This document shows, in pieces, positions 54,053 through 63,168 of a stretch of DNA of 64,000 nucleotides. The stretch is from assembly GCA_011088215.1 (NCBI GenBank), contig JAALKD010000005.1, positions 34,055 through 98,054 on the forward strand. Reading direction: 5' to 3'. Each line of letters begins with the position of its first letter. The stretch's first letter is position 1. The notes below the pieces were generated by a model. The model saw nothing but the letters and a program-made list of their open reading frames with translations, searched no databases and was not told the origin of the DNA. Source of the DNA: Sphingomonadales bacterium (lineage in GTDB: Bacteria; Pseudomonadota; Alphaproteobacteria; Sphingomonadales; Kordiimonadaceae). The translations under genes and the position numbers were made by a program.

Positions 54053-55239
54053 CAGGCTGGCCCTTCGCTGGCCGAAATCACGTCGCGAATTTTAACCGGC
54101 CTTTTGACGAAACTGGTTGGTACCTGCGAAACAACAATACCGCCCTTGGCGTCGAAGCTGCGCACTATCACTTGGTCTTCCGTAACATCAATGATGTTGA
54201 CTGTGGTTTCCTCAAGCTTGCCATCGCTCACCCGCCACACGCTTGTGCGGGTGGCCATCGCTGCAGCCGGCAACGCAAACACACCGATGTTCTCGCCGCC
54301 CGATACTCGAACCGTCACAAAGGTACCGGGTGTCAGATTGTGATTGGCTGGTACCGATATAATCAGAGGCTGTAACTGCGTCCTGTCATCCAGTGCGGCC
54401 CCGACGCTGATGATTTTTGCAGGGTAGGGTCCGTTGCCGCCATTATTGCTGCTTTGGTTGTTTTTAATGATCTCAACATTGCTGCCCGCTTTAAGGCCTA
54501 AATCGCGGATAATACCATATTGGGTGCTGGCGCGAATGCGCAGGCCGTCGGCCACGTAATAACTACCATATTGCCCAGAGGGCGACAGCAGTTGGCCAAC
54601 CTCGACGCTGCTTTCAATAATGCGAACCGTACTGCCGGTGGTCACCTTAGTGCGAGCCAAATTGGTCTGCGCTTGTTCGACAGCGGCTTCAGCTGCGGCC
54701 AGCCGGGCTTCGATCGCTTTGATTTGCGGTTCCTTGGCTACCAGCGAAGGTGCTGGCCGGTCCGGGTAAACGCGCTGCCAGTCCTTGATGAAATTGCTGG
54801 CGTCGGCTTTGGCTTGGGTCAGGTCAGCGGCGGCGCCTGCCACTTCCGAACGGGATCGCTTCAGCGCTATTTCATAGTCGGTTGGTTCAACGCTAAATAA
54901 TATCTCTCCCGCCTCAATCGTGCCGCCGGGGATCAGGTTCGGGTGCAGGCTAACCACGCGGCCGGTTACCTGCGGGCTGATTGCTACATTGGCGCGGCTT
55001 TCCACCTGACCGGTCAGAGACCGGGCTGCTGTGTGGGTTGACGTAGTCGGCATTAAAACATCCACCACAATCTGCTCGGGCGCAGACGAAAGCGCGGGGC
55101 CGCTGCTGGCCGTTAGCTTCAACAGGGTGGTGACGCCGATAGTGCCGCCCACAACCAATATAACAAACAGGATCTGGACCATGCCTGCAGCTGTTTCCGA
55201 CTTTTTCGACACGTGAAGGGCTTTCAGCATGCGGTTCAT
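54052..55239 (-). CDS. RND efflux periplasmic adaptor subunit (membrane fusion protein)
   Basis: 395 residues. One N-terminal membrane segment (MVQILFVILVVGGTIGVTTL), then a lipoyl/barrel-sandwich half-motif (GRVVSLHPNLIPGGTIEAGE), a helical hairpin rich in Ala (AAADLTQAKADASNFIKDWQ, EARLAAAEAAVEQAQTNLAR) and the second half-motif (VTTGSTVRIIESSVEVGQLL). It links the RND pump to an outer-membrane channel. First gene of the two-gene unit; an inverted repeat TGTCAT / ATGACA lies upstream at 55356-55380. Confidence 0.92.
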   Translation of the reverse strand: MNRMLKALHVSKKSETAAGMVQILFVILVVGGTIGVTTLLKLTASSGPALSSAPEQIVVDVLMPTTSTHTAARSLTGQVESRANVAISPQVTGRVVSLHPNLIPGGTIEAGEILFSVEPTDYEIALKRSRSEVAGAAADLTQAKADASNFIKDWQRVYPDRPAPSLVAKEPQIKAIEARLAAAEAAVEQAQTNLARTKVTTGSTVRIIESSVEVGQLLSPSGQYGSYYVADGLRIRASTQYGIIRDLGLKAGSNVEIIKNNQSSNNGGNGPYPAKIISVGAALDDRTQLQPLIISVPANHNLTPGTFVTVRVSGGENIGVFALPAAAMATRTSVWRVSDGKLEETTVNIIDVTEDQVIVRSFDAKGGIVVSQVPTSFVKRPVKIRDVISASEGPA

Positions 55240-55355
55240 AGAGGTTGTTCTTTCTTAATCTAGTTCTGGCTTGTTTAGCTCTGGCTTTTACCGCGCGGTT
55301 GATCATGCCGTTCGTCAGCAGGGGGCCGCATCCTGCTCGGCAAGAAAAACTCTAT

Positions 55356-55380
55356 TGTCATAATTAGGCGGAAAATGACA
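55356..55380 (-). promoter_or_regulatory. inverted repeat upstream of the RND operon
   Basis: TGTCAT (55356-55361) and ATGACA (55375-55380) with a 13-base spacer. The extended left copy TGTCATAATT also occurs at 56550-56559, upstream of the epimerase gene, which suggests a shared site. Weak evidence. Confidence 0.3.
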
Positions 55381-55404
55381 GTGAACAAGGTTTCTGCGGC
55401 ATAT

Positions 55405-56457
55405 TTACCGATAATAGCCCCGATACCATTTCACAAACCGTTCGATGCCTTCGCCGACCAGCGTCTCAGGTTTGTAGCCGGTCGCGTTGACCAGCGTTTC
55501 CACGCTCGCAGAGGTGTCGGGCACATCGCCGGGCTGCATGGGTTTCATGGTCATAATGGCTTTTTTGCCCAAACAGTCCTCCAGCACTTCTATATAGCGC
55601 AGCAATTCAACCGGCTGGCCGTTACCGATATTATGCACCCGCCACGGCGCCTTGGAGGAAGCACTGGCCGGTGCGTTGCTGTCCCACTTGGGGTCGGGTG
55701 TGGCCGGGTTGTCCAGCACCGCGACTACGCCGCGTACAATGTCATGCACGAAGGTAAAGTCACGGATGTGATGGCCGTTGTTGAACACATTAATCGGCTC
55801 GCCCGCCAGAATTGCCTTGGTGAACAAAAACAACGCCATGTCTGGCCGACCCCACGGGCCGTAGACGGTGAAGAACCGTAGCCCTGTGGTGGGAATATTA
55901 AACAGGTGGCTGTAGCTGTGCGCCATCAACTCATTGGCGCGCTTGGTGGCGCCGTACAGGGCAACCTGATGGTCAGCGGGGTTATTCACGGTAAACGGCA
56001 TGTTGGTGTTGGCACCGTATACGGAACTGGTTGACGCATAAACCAGATGCTGGATACCGTTATGGCGGCAGCCTTCCAACATGGTCAGGAAACCGGTCAC
56101 ATTGCTGTCTACATAATCAAACGGTGCGTCCAGGCTGTGGCGGACACCGGCCTGCGCGGCCAGATGCACAACACCGTCAAAGCCCTCTGTTGCAAACAGG
56201 TCTGCAATGGCCTCGCGGTTGCTAATGTCTTCTTTGATGAACTTGAAGGTGCCAACCTTATCATTACTTGGGAACCAGGGGTCAGCCAGCTTGCCCGCAG
56301 CGAACAGCTTTATTTGGTCCAACCGGGCGTGCTTCAGGCTTACATCATAATATGTATTCAGGTTATCCAGCCCCACCACATCGTCGCCGCGTGCCAGCAG
56401 AAAATGGCACACATGGCTGCCAATGAAGCCCGCTGCGCCTGTAACCAATATCTTCAT
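55405..56457 (-). CDS. NAD-dependent sugar epimerase (UDP-glucuronate 4-epimerase type)
   Basis: 350 residues from the ATG at 56457, which begins MKILVTGAAGFIG; longer in-frame starts lack a Rossmann-like sequence. Short-chain dehydrogenase features: TGAAGFIG NAD loop and the YGATKRANE catalytic Tyr/Lys, with RFFTVYGPWGRPDMALFLFT as in UDP-glucuronate 4-epimerases (LpsL/WbpP group). Provides UDP-galacturonate or a similar sugar for the adjacent polysaccharide cluster. Divergent from that cluster. Confidence 0.9.
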   Translation of the reverse strand: MKILVTGAAGFIGSHVCHFLLARGDDVVGLDNLNTYYDVSLKHARLDQIKLFAAGKLADPWFPSNDKVGTFKFIKEDISNREAIADLFATEGFDGVVHLAAQAGVRHSLDAPFDYVDSNVTGFLTMLEGCRHNGIQHLVYASTSSVYGANTNMPFTVNNPADHQVALYGATKRANELMAHSYSHLFNIPTTGLRFFTVYGPWGRPDMALFLFTKAILAGEPINVFNNGHHIRDFTFVHDIVRGVVAVLDNPATPDPKWDSNAPASASSKAPWRVHNIGNGQPVELLRYIEVLEDCLGKKAIMTMKPMQPGDVPDTSASVETLVNATGYKPETLVGEGIERFVKWYRGYYR

Positions 56458-56700
56458 GAACGTCCGTCCCATCCTGATTGTTGCATAATCTATATGGATA
56501 TGGACGCCAATGAGCAAGGCGATTCGCACGCTGTTTATCTTTGTCACAATGTCATAATTTGTGGACAGAGCTGACCAAAATTCTGTCGCAATTTGATACA
56601 GGTTCGTATGGTTAACGCTATGTTTTGGCGACTTTTCCTGCTTTTCAGCGTAGCTTTGTGTAAAAATGCAACATTATTGTCGCAAATAGACTCTAAACCT

Positions 56701-56729
56701 TTGACTTGGTCGCGCCCTTGTGAGATAAA
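56701..56729 (+). promoter_or_regulatory. sigma70-type promoter before the Ala-rich exported gene
   Basis: TTGACT (56701-56706) and GATAAA (56724-56729) are exactly 17 bases apart, a good match; transcription would start near 56736 and the leader would be about 60 bases. It lies in the 338-base region (56458-56795) between the divergent epimerase gene and this gene. Apart from it and the TGTCATAATT copy at 56550-56559 I see nothing else there. Confidence 0.65.
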
Positions 56730-56795
56730 TTAACAAATTCCCCTGCTTGTCCTTGTTATGTGGGGCGAGTAAATATTTGGATGTGGAGATATTTT

Positions 56796-57401
56796 ATGCG
56801 TTACGCGATTATGGTTGCAGCCTTTGGCATGGTGCTTGGTGCACCGGTTTTGGCGCCAGTAACATTGATGAATGCTGCGGTGGCGCAGCCGGCCCCGGTG
56901 GCCGATGCGTTGGCAGCAGAGCTTGCGGCCGCGGCGGGTGATCCGGCAGCGCTGGCAGCGATTATTGCCCGTGAACAGGCTGCTGGTAATACCGACGGCC
57001 TTGCAGTATCTTTGGCTGCTGCGGCGCAAACAGTGGCTGCGACAAACCCTGCTGCTGCTGCGACGCTTGTTGTGCAGGCTGTGCAAGTTGCTGAAACAGC
57101 GAGTGCGGCGACGCAGGCATCTGTTGGGCAGGCGGCAAGTGCAGTTGCCTCAACGGCGGCAGCGAGTGGTGACACTTCGTCTGCGTCGGCTGTGGAAACA
57201 GCGGTTGCAAGTAGCTCTTCAGCGGCAGTGCAAACGGCTTATGTGAATAATGGCGGTTCTGCTGGTGCGACGACGGGCGCTACTACTCCACCAGCGCCCG
57301 CGGCCGTCGTGACGCCTCCTCCGCCACCACCGCCGCCAACAATAATTGTTGTTCCTCCGATCCCTGAGCCGAACCCGGCTCAGGGGGGCAGCCCGACCTA
57401 A
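56796..57401 (+). CDS. exported Ala-rich low-complexity protein with Pro-rich tail
   Basis: 201 residues from the ATG at 56796, preceded by GGAG. Signal peptide (RYAIMVAAFGMVLGAPVLAP) ending near VAQPAP. The mature part is dominated by Ala, Ser, Thr, Gln and Val (ALAAELAAAAGDPAALAAII) and ends in a Pro tract and PPTIIVVPPIPEPN. No domain recognised; it looks like a cell-envelope or extracellular filler protein. It precedes the export/control genes and has its own promoter and terminator. Confidence 0.72.
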   Translation: MRYAIMVAAFGMVLGAPVLAPVTLMNAAVAQPAPVADALAAELAAAAGDPAALAAIIAREQAAGNTDGLAVSLAAAAQTVAATNPAAAATLVVQAVQVAETASAATQASVGQAASAVASTAAASGDTSSASAVETAVASSSSAAVQTAYVNNGGSAGATTGATTPPAPAAVVTPPPPPPPPTIIVVPPIPEPNPAQGGSPT

Positions 57402-57440
57402 GGCTTTAAGGATTTTCTTGTTCGCATATGCGGCAAGACC

Positions 57441-57472
57441 AAAGGGTGAAGATGCTGTCTTCACCCTTTTTT
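57441..57472 (+). terminator. rho-independent terminator after the Ala-rich gene
   Basis: A perfect 12-base stem AAAGGGTGAAGA / TCTTCACCCTTT (57441-57469) with a TGCTG loop, then a T run to 57472. Confidence 0.88.
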
Positions 57473-57553
57473 GATGGCTGACTTCTTTTTCTCCGACCCA
57501 AATGTGTCCTTTGACCCAGGCATGAATCAGCAGATTAATGTTTTGCGTCTATC

Positions 57554-58357
57554 GTGAAATTCCGGTTGAATGGCTTCATGAATTTTTTAACCCAATTGTT
57601 TTCCAGAAAAGCGCCCAAGCCCGGCCCGGTGTATACTGTGCCCGACGGGTATTTGGTCTATGCGGTCGGCGACATACACGGTCGGTTTGACCTGTTGGAA
57701 AAACTTGTTGGCATGATCGAAGCGGACGCCGCCGAGCGCAAAGCCAATGATCCCATTGAACAGTGCAGCCTTATTTTCCTCGGCGATTATGTGGACCGGG
57801 GCTTTCAGTCAAAGCAGGTACTGGATTATTTGCAGGCCTTTAACCCCGATTGGGCAGAAGTGACCTGCCTGATCGGTAATCATGAAGCCATGATGCTGGA
57901 ATTTATCGATGACCCGGTCGGCAGCGAAGGGTGGTTGCATTTCGGCGGCGTGGCCACCCTGGCCAGCTACGGCGCCAAGGTGGAAGAGGCCGAGTCGGGT
58001 CAAACCGACCTGCTTGCAACCGCGTCGGCATTTGCCGACAAATTCCCCCGCGCACACCGCGACTTTATTCGCTCCATGCCCGCTTCGCACCAGCTTGGCG
58101 ACTATTTTTTTGTTCACGCGGGCATTCGCCCTGGTGTGTCCCTGCACGCGCAAGACCCGTTTGACCTGATGTCGATCAGGCAGGAGTTTACCGAAAGCCG
58201 CCGAGACTTTGGCGTGCGAGTGGTTCACGGACACACCGGCGTGCAAAACCCGTTGTCACTTCCGGGCCGAATTGCCGTTGATACCATCGCCTATGCCACC
58301 GGCCGATTGACCGCCGTTGCGCTCCACGCCGAAACAGTTGAATTTATTACGACTTAG
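57554..58357 (+). CDS. calcineurin-like (PPP-type) metallophosphatase
   Basis: 267 residues from a GTG at 57554 (the ATG at 57578 is an alternative start). PPP-phosphatase motifs GDIHGRFD, GDYVDRG and GNHE are intact, with later His residues in FFVHAGIRPG and VVHGHTG. Such phosphatases dephosphorylate proteins or bis-nucleotides; next to a tyrosine autokinase gene this one may counter phosphorylation of the export system. Cytoplasmic. Confidence 0.88.
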   Translation: MKFRLNGFMNFLTQLFSRKAPKPGPVYTVPDGYLVYAVGDIHGRFDLLEKLVGMIEADAAERKANDPIEQCSLIFLGDYVDRGFQSKQVLDYLQAFNPDWAEVTCLIGNHEAMMLEFIDDPVGSEGWLHFGGVATLASYGAKVEEAESGQTDLLATASAFADKFPRAHRDFIRSMPASHQLGDYFFVHAGIRPGVSLHAQDPFDLMSIRQEFTESRRDFGVRVVHGHTGVQNPLSLPGRIAVDTIAYATGRLTAVALHAETVEFITT

Positions 58358-58545
58358 TGTATACCAACACCACAGTGTGGCATGGACGCAACAGCAGCCA
58401 AGATAATAATTTAATTAGACTTTTTGGTCATAATCGACTATGACAATTCATCGTGCGATGGGGTAGTTTGTCGGAAGTTATTGTAAATTTTCGAGTGTTT
58501 CGCCGATGGTGAGCCGAAAACATTCAGATTGATGGGATTATTTTG

Positions 58546-59850
58546 ATGAAACTCTATTCAACGACCTCAATTCTTGCACTCGCGATGACTGCAGGTATCA
58601 GTGTATCAGCCACCGCTCAGGATGGTGCTGCAGCCGATCAGGTTGTTTCAGTGTACGAACGTTCGCGTCCGGATTATTCGGCGCCCGGTGCTCGTACGGG
58701 CAGTTTCATGTTTCTCCCGACAATTGAGGGCGGTGTTAAGTACGACTCGAATATTTTTAAGGCGCGCGCCGGGGTTACCCAGTCCAATGCTGGCGAGATT
58801 GATGATTTTATTTTCCAGATTAAGCCAGGGTTCAAGCTGAACTCGGACTGGAACCAGAATATGTTTTCTTTCTATGCTGATGCCGATATCGCTAAATACG
58901 GCGACAACAGCGGCGAGGACTATGAAGATTTTAATATCGGCGCCAATGGTCGTATCGATGTTTCCCGCGGTACAACAATCAATTACGGCGCTTCCTTCAG
59001 CGATCTGCATGAAGACCGCGGCGCACCTGATACTGCCACCAATGCAGCAGAACAGACTAACTTTGAAAGCTTCAAGGCGAATGTGGGCTTTGCCCGTGAT
59101 CTGTCACGGGTTTCGCTGGCAGTAAACGGTACCTATGAAAAGCTCGATTTTGATGACACAGCGTTGAATGGCGGTGGGACACTCAACAATGATGATCGTG
59201 ACCGTGAGCGTTGGGGAGGCAGTTTGCGCCTTGGCTACGAAGTTGACCAATATTATGAAACATTCATTCGCCTCACGGCCAACCGCGTGGAATATGATGA
59301 TAGCCAGGAAGACGGCGGTCCACAGCGTAACTCCGATGGCTGGCAAGTTGTTGCAGGTGCTTCATTTGATATTACCGGAACATCCCAGGGCGAAATTTTC
59401 GGTGGTTATGTTAGACAAAATTACGACTCGAATTCTCTAGAGGGCGTGGATGACTTTACTTTTGGTGCGTCGCTATTGTGGAACCCAACCGGTTTGACAT
59501 CGGTGCGAACTTCTGTGACCCGGGCGGTGACCGAAACAACAATTAATGAAGTAATTGCTGGAGTTAACACACCAGCGGCGGGCATTCTGGGTACGATCTT
59601 TGACTTGCAGGTCGAGCATGAGTTGCAGCGCAATGTCTTGCTTAAAGGTACAACGACATACACTCGGCAGGATTTCAAAAATATTAACCGCTCAGATGAT
59701 TTGTTTAAAGCGTCGCTTGGTATGAGGTACCTGCTGAACAGGAATTTTGCCGTTGATGCAGGCTATACCTTTGATGCGCGTGACACTAGCGTTGCCCTTC
59801 AGGATTACAAGAGCCACATTTTCATGGTTAGTTTGCGGTCTCAGTGGTAA
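58546..59850 (+). CDS. outer-membrane beta-barrel protein
   Basis: 434 residues from the ATG at 58546. Signal peptide (SILALAMTAGISVSATAQD). The mature part alternates polar and hydrophobic/aromatic residues (SFYADADIAKYGDN, GGSLRLGYEVDQYYETFIRL) and ends with an outer-membrane-type C-terminus (HIFMVSLRSQW, ending in an aromatic). Barrel genes of this kind (BBP2/OprD-like layout) are often found next to wza/wzc genes and may guide polysaccharide through the outer membrane. Precedes the wza-like gene by 63 bases. Confidence 0.82.
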   Translation: MKLYSTTSILALAMTAGISVSATAQDGAAADQVVSVYERSRPDYSAPGARTGSFMFLPTIEGGVKYDSNIFKARAGVTQSNAGEIDDFIFQIKPGFKLNSDWNQNMFSFYADADIAKYGDNSGEDYEDFNIGANGRIDVSRGTTINYGASFSDLHEDRGAPDTATNAAEQTNFESFKANVGFARDLSRVSLAVNGTYEKLDFDDTALNGGGTLNNDDRDRERWGGSLRLGYEVDQYYETFIRLTANRVEYDDSQEDGGPQRNSDGWQVVAGASFDITGTSQGEIFGGYVRQNYDSNSLEGVDDFTFGASLLWNPTGLTSVRTSVTRAVTETTINEVIAGVNTPAAGILGTIFDLQVEHELQRNVLLKGTTTYTRQDFKNINRSDDLFKASLGMRYLLNRNFAVDAGYTFDARDTSVALQDYKSHIFMVSLRSQW

Positions 59851-59913
59851 GGTAAAGGCGTAACAGCCCGGCGTTGGTGGGGCCATCGTTTTTAACTGTG
59901 CGTATTTGAGTTG

Positions 59914-60501
59914 ATGGTGATACAGAAAATAAAATATCTGATAGCGACGGCACTTCTGTTGGGAGGTGCCGTTGTTGTTCCTGCGTCAGGCGCGCAGGCT
60001 CAAGACGCATTGCCATCAAATGCGGACGCTGCGTCGATCATTGGCCGCTATCAGTTGGGCTCTGGTGATCAGATTAGGGTTACCGTTTACGGTGAAGAAG
60101 ATCTGTCCGGCGAATTTGAAATCGACGGCAGCGGCACTATTGGCATGCCACTGATCGGCGCTGTGATCATTGGTGGTCAAAACCTGTCTACTGCACAAAA
60201 GCAGATCGCTGGGCAACTGGCTGACGGTTTTTTGATCAACCCGCGCGTTAGCATTGAAGTGTTGAATTACCGACCCTTTTATATTTTGGGTGAAGTTAAG
60301 AGCCCGGGCAGTTATCCTTATGTAAGTGGTATGACGGTATTGAATGCCATTGCGCTTGCGTCTGGTTTTACCTACCGGGCCAGCGAAAACAAGATTGAAG
60401 TAACCCGCCGGGTTGACGGTGAGGAACAAAAAGTCCGGATCAAGTTGACGGCAGCGGTGCTGCCCGGTGATATTCTCCGGGTGCCGGAACGCCTTTTCTA
60501 G
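59914..60501 (+). CDS. polysaccharide export protein (Wza/GumB type, short)
   Basis: 195 residues from the ATG at 59914 (a TTG codon precedes it). Signal peptide (LIATALLLGGAVVVPASGAQ). Poly-export domain (YQLGSGDQIRVTVYGEEDLS, GEFEIDGSGTIGMPLIGAV) and one SLBB-like domain (FYILGEVKSPGSYPYVSGMT). There is no lipobox Cys, unlike E. coli Wza, so anchoring must be different or rely on the beta-barrel partner. Short, with a single SLBB. Confidence 0.9.
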   Translation: MVIQKIKYLIATALLLGGAVVVPASGAQAQDALPSNADAASIIGRYQLGSGDQIRVTVYGEEDLSGEFEIDGSGTIGMPLIGAVIIGGQNLSTAQKQIAGQLADGFLINPRVSIEVLNYRPFYILGEVKSPGSYPYVSGMTVLNAIALASGFTYRASENKIEVTRRVDGEEQKVRIKLTAAVLPGDILRVPERLF

Positions 60502-60578
60502 CTGGCGAACACTTGGAATGTTGGGTAAGCGTGCAACTTGTCGGTGAACGGCTGTGCTCGCGGTATTAGGACAATTGA

Positions 60579-62843
60579 ATGTACGATCAAAATTACCCGG
60601 ATAAAGTTGATCCGCAACTGGGGATGGATCGCTCTCAGCAGGATGACGACAGCGATGTGATCGACATTCGTGCCCTGTTTATGGTGTTGATGCGCCGTAA
60701 ATGGATTATCATCAACACCACTTTCTTTTGTTCAGTTCTTGCGCTGCTGGTATTGTTCCAGCTAACGCCGCGCTATACCGCGACCGCCATGATGGCACTG
60801 GAAACCCGCCAAAACCAGATTGTCGATGTACAGGCTGTTATGTCCGGTATCGGCACTGATGTGGCTGCGATTAAGACTGAGATAGATGTTTTGAGCTCAC
60901 GGCGTTTGCTGGGTAAAACAGTTGACGCCTTGGGCCTGCTTAAAGACCCGGAGTTTAACGGTGTCCTGGACACTAAAAAAAGCCTATTATCCTACTTGAA
61001 CCCTTTGACGTGGTTGCCGGATAGCTGGGCGCGGTCGATAGTCGGTGACGCTAAGACCGTAAGCGTGGACGAGCAGGCCGCGCGCGAACGGTCCCAAGTG
61101 ATTGATGCGGTTGCGGCACGGCTTACCGTTTCTAACCCGGCACGATCTTATAGTATTTCATTGGCATTCGAGTCCCCCGACCCACGCAAAGCCGCACGCG
61201 TTGCCAACAGTCTGGCAGATTTGTATCTGACCGACCAGCTTGAAGCTAAATTTGAGGCTACTCAGCGTGCCAATGAATGGCTGAATGAACGCATTTTTGA
61301 TTTACGGGAAAATGTGCGGTCATCCGAGGTTGCCGCTCAGGGTTTCCGTGAGGAAAACCAGTTGATCAGGTCTGGCACCGCCGGGCTGGTTTCTGACCAG
61401 CAGTTAACCCAGTTGAACACTAGGCTGATTGATGCGCGCACCGATCTTGCACGCACCGAGGCACGCTATAGCCAACTGAGCGACATCGTCGACCCGGCAG
61501 TGGCTGACTATGAAGGTCTTGCTGAAGTATTGGATTCTGCTTTGATCCAGCGCCTGCGTGAGCAGCAGTCTGAAGTGCTTCGCAGCCGGGCCGAGCTTGC
61601 AACCCGGTACGGTCCCAAGCATCCCCGGATGATCAACGTTGAGGCTGAGTTGCTCGATATTGAAGGCAATATTCGGCTGGAGATCAGGAAGGTCGTTAAC
61701 GGCATACAGAGCGAAGTAGATGTTGCCAAAGCGCGCGTGCGTGCTCTGGAAGCTAGCTTGCAACAATTGAAGACTGAAAATGTCGCGGTTAACCGGGCGC
61801 AGGTTCAATTGCGCGAACTTGAACGCGAAGCAGAAGCAAACCGCATATTGCTGGAGACCTTTTTGGCGCGCTTCAAGGAAACAACCAACCAGCAGGATAT
61901 TCAGCAGGCGGATGCGCGGATTATTTCCCGTGCAGAGGCACCGCTTGACGCATCGTTTCCGAAGAAAAAACTGATTTTTATTTTGGTGGTATTTGCCGCC
62001 GGTGGATTGGGTGTTGGTTTGGCATTTTTGCTCGAAGCCCTGGACAATGGTTATCGGACGCTCGATCAAATCCGCGCTGATCTTGGGTTGCGCGGAGTTG
62101 GCATAATCCCTATGTTAGAGGCTAGCAAATTGCAAGGCACATCGGTGGAAGATTATCTGCTGGCGAAACCGTCGTCATCTTTTGCAGAGGCGCACAGGAA
62201 CGTACATGCGGCGCTGCTCTATTCGGGGCCGCGGCAAAATACCCCGCAAGTAATCATGGCGACGTCATCTGTGCCGGGCGAAGGCAAGTCAACATTTTCT
62301 CTATGTTATGCCCGTTTGATGGCCAAATCGGGATTGAAAGTATTGCTGCTGGAAGCTGATTTGCGCGGGCCAGTTGTGCATGCGCGCCTTAATATTACCG
62401 GCGAGCAAACCAATCTGGTGTCCGTGCTTGAGCAAACGGGACCGACGACGCAGCAACTTTACCGTGATGAAGCATCTAACCTTCATATTCTAGGCGGTAA
62501 AGGGCATCCTGATCCGCAGAAGCTGTTTTCAAGCGAGAAATTCGCTGGGTTGATCTCCTGGGCGCGAGACAATTATGATTTGATTGTGCTGGATACCCCG
62601 CCGGTTATGGCAGTTTCAGACTCGATTGTACTGTCCCACCTTGTGGACGCTGTTTTGTATGTCGTTCAATGGGAAACTACGCCCAAGAAATCTGTCGAAA
62701 GCGGAATTAGTCAATTGCGTGAAGCTGGTGCCACGATTGCCGGTACGGTGATTACTCAGGTTAATATCAAGCGCCACCAGTCCTATGGCTATGGTGATCA
62801 AGGATATTATTACGGCACCAAGAGCGGTTATTACAGCAACTAG
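60579..62843 (+). CDS. polysaccharide co-polymerase / bacterial tyrosine autokinase (Wzc type)
   Basis: 754 residues. An N-terminal Wzz-type domain with a membrane segment (IINTTFFCSVLALLVLF, about 45-62), a long coiled coil (about 220-470) and a second membrane segment (LIFILVVFAAGGLGVGLAFL). BY-kinase domain: Walker A PGEGKST near 562-569, LLLEADLRG, Walker B LIVLDTPP near 670. The C-terminal Tyr cluster (SYGYGDQGYYYGTKSGYYSN) is the autophosphorylation tail. It controls chain length and export of an exopolysaccharide with the Wza-like protein. Confidence 0.95.
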   Translation: MYDQNYPDKVDPQLGMDRSQQDDDSDVIDIRALFMVLMRRKWIIINTTFFCSVLALLVLFQLTPRYTATAMMALETRQNQIVDVQAVMSGIGTDVAAIKTEIDVLSSRRLLGKTVDALGLLKDPEFNGVLDTKKSLLSYLNPLTWLPDSWARSIVGDAKTVSVDEQAARERSQVIDAVAARLTVSNPARSYSISLAFESPDPRKAARVANSLADLYLTDQLEAKFEATQRANEWLNERIFDLRENVRSSEVAAQGFREENQLIRSGTAGLVSDQQLTQLNTRLIDARTDLARTEARYSQLSDIVDPAVADYEGLAEVLDSALIQRLREQQSEVLRSRAELATRYGPKHPRMINVEAELLDIEGNIRLEIRKVVNGIQSEVDVAKARVRALEASLQQLKTENVAVNRAQVQLRELEREAEANRILLETFLARFKETTNQQDIQQADARIISRAEAPLDASFPKKKLIFILVVFAAGGLGVGLAFLLEALDNGYRTLDQIRADLGLRGVGIIPMLEASKLQGTSVEDYLLAKPSSSFAEAHRNVHAALLYSGPRQNTPQVIMATSSVPGEGKSTFSLCYARLMAKSGLKVLLLEADLRGPVVHARLNITGEQTNLVSVLEQTGPTTQQLYRDEASNLHILGGKGHPDPQKLFSSEKFAGLISWARDNYDLIVLDTPPVMAVSDSIVLSHLVDAVLYVVQWETTPKKSVESGISQLREAGATIAGTVITQVNIKRHQSYGYGDQGYYYGTKSGYYSN

Positions 62844-63168
62844 ACACGGCAACGTGGGCTTTTAAGTCAGTTTTTGCCCGATCGTAAACCGCCAGTGGTG
62901 GTTTGCAGTGCCTGCCGGACATGTCAGATATGTTTCGTAAGAAAAAATGGCGGTGTATTGAACCCCTTTGAGTTCGAATCCTCTACACTCACCATTGTGT
63001 TGCAACAAATAATCGCCCTGAAAACAATAGAAAGCAAGTTTTATGTTGCAACACCTTCTGCGGGTTTGATTTCCGCTCTTGGCATGACTTCAATCATAGT
63101 GGCGAAAGTACCGTAAGAATCATGCATTCGAATCCCTGTTTGGGATTCATTGGAAACCGCTATCATCA
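62844..63168. other. intergenic region between wzc-like and methyltransferase genes
   Basis: No plausible gene. It holds an inverted repeat (62997-63054) and a short stretch (62969-62995) that looks superficially like a tRNA 3' end but cannot fold as one. The convergent methyltransferase gene ends at 63169. Confidence 0.45.
62997..63054. repeat. 11-base inverted repeat around two TGTTGCAACA palindromes
   Basis: TGTTGCAACA is itself a perfect 10-base palindrome and occurs at 62998-63007 and 63044-63053. With one flanking base each the copies form an 11-base inverted repeat, GTGTTGCAACA (62997-63007) and TGTTGCAACAC (63044-63054), 36 bases apart. It could fold into a hairpin between two convergent genes or serve as a paired protein site. 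Confidence 0.5.

Noticed and set aside
61404..62069. Antisense open frame opposite the Wzc-type kinase
   Set aside because: Lies wholly within an intact conserved gene in the opposite strand and shows no domain.
62969..62995. tRNA 3'-end-like stretch (GAGTTCGAATCCTC followed by CACTCACCA)
   Set aside because: The T-arm arms do not pair and no 5' acceptor or anticodon arm exists upstream; without a matching intact tRNA or integrase I cannot call an attachment site.
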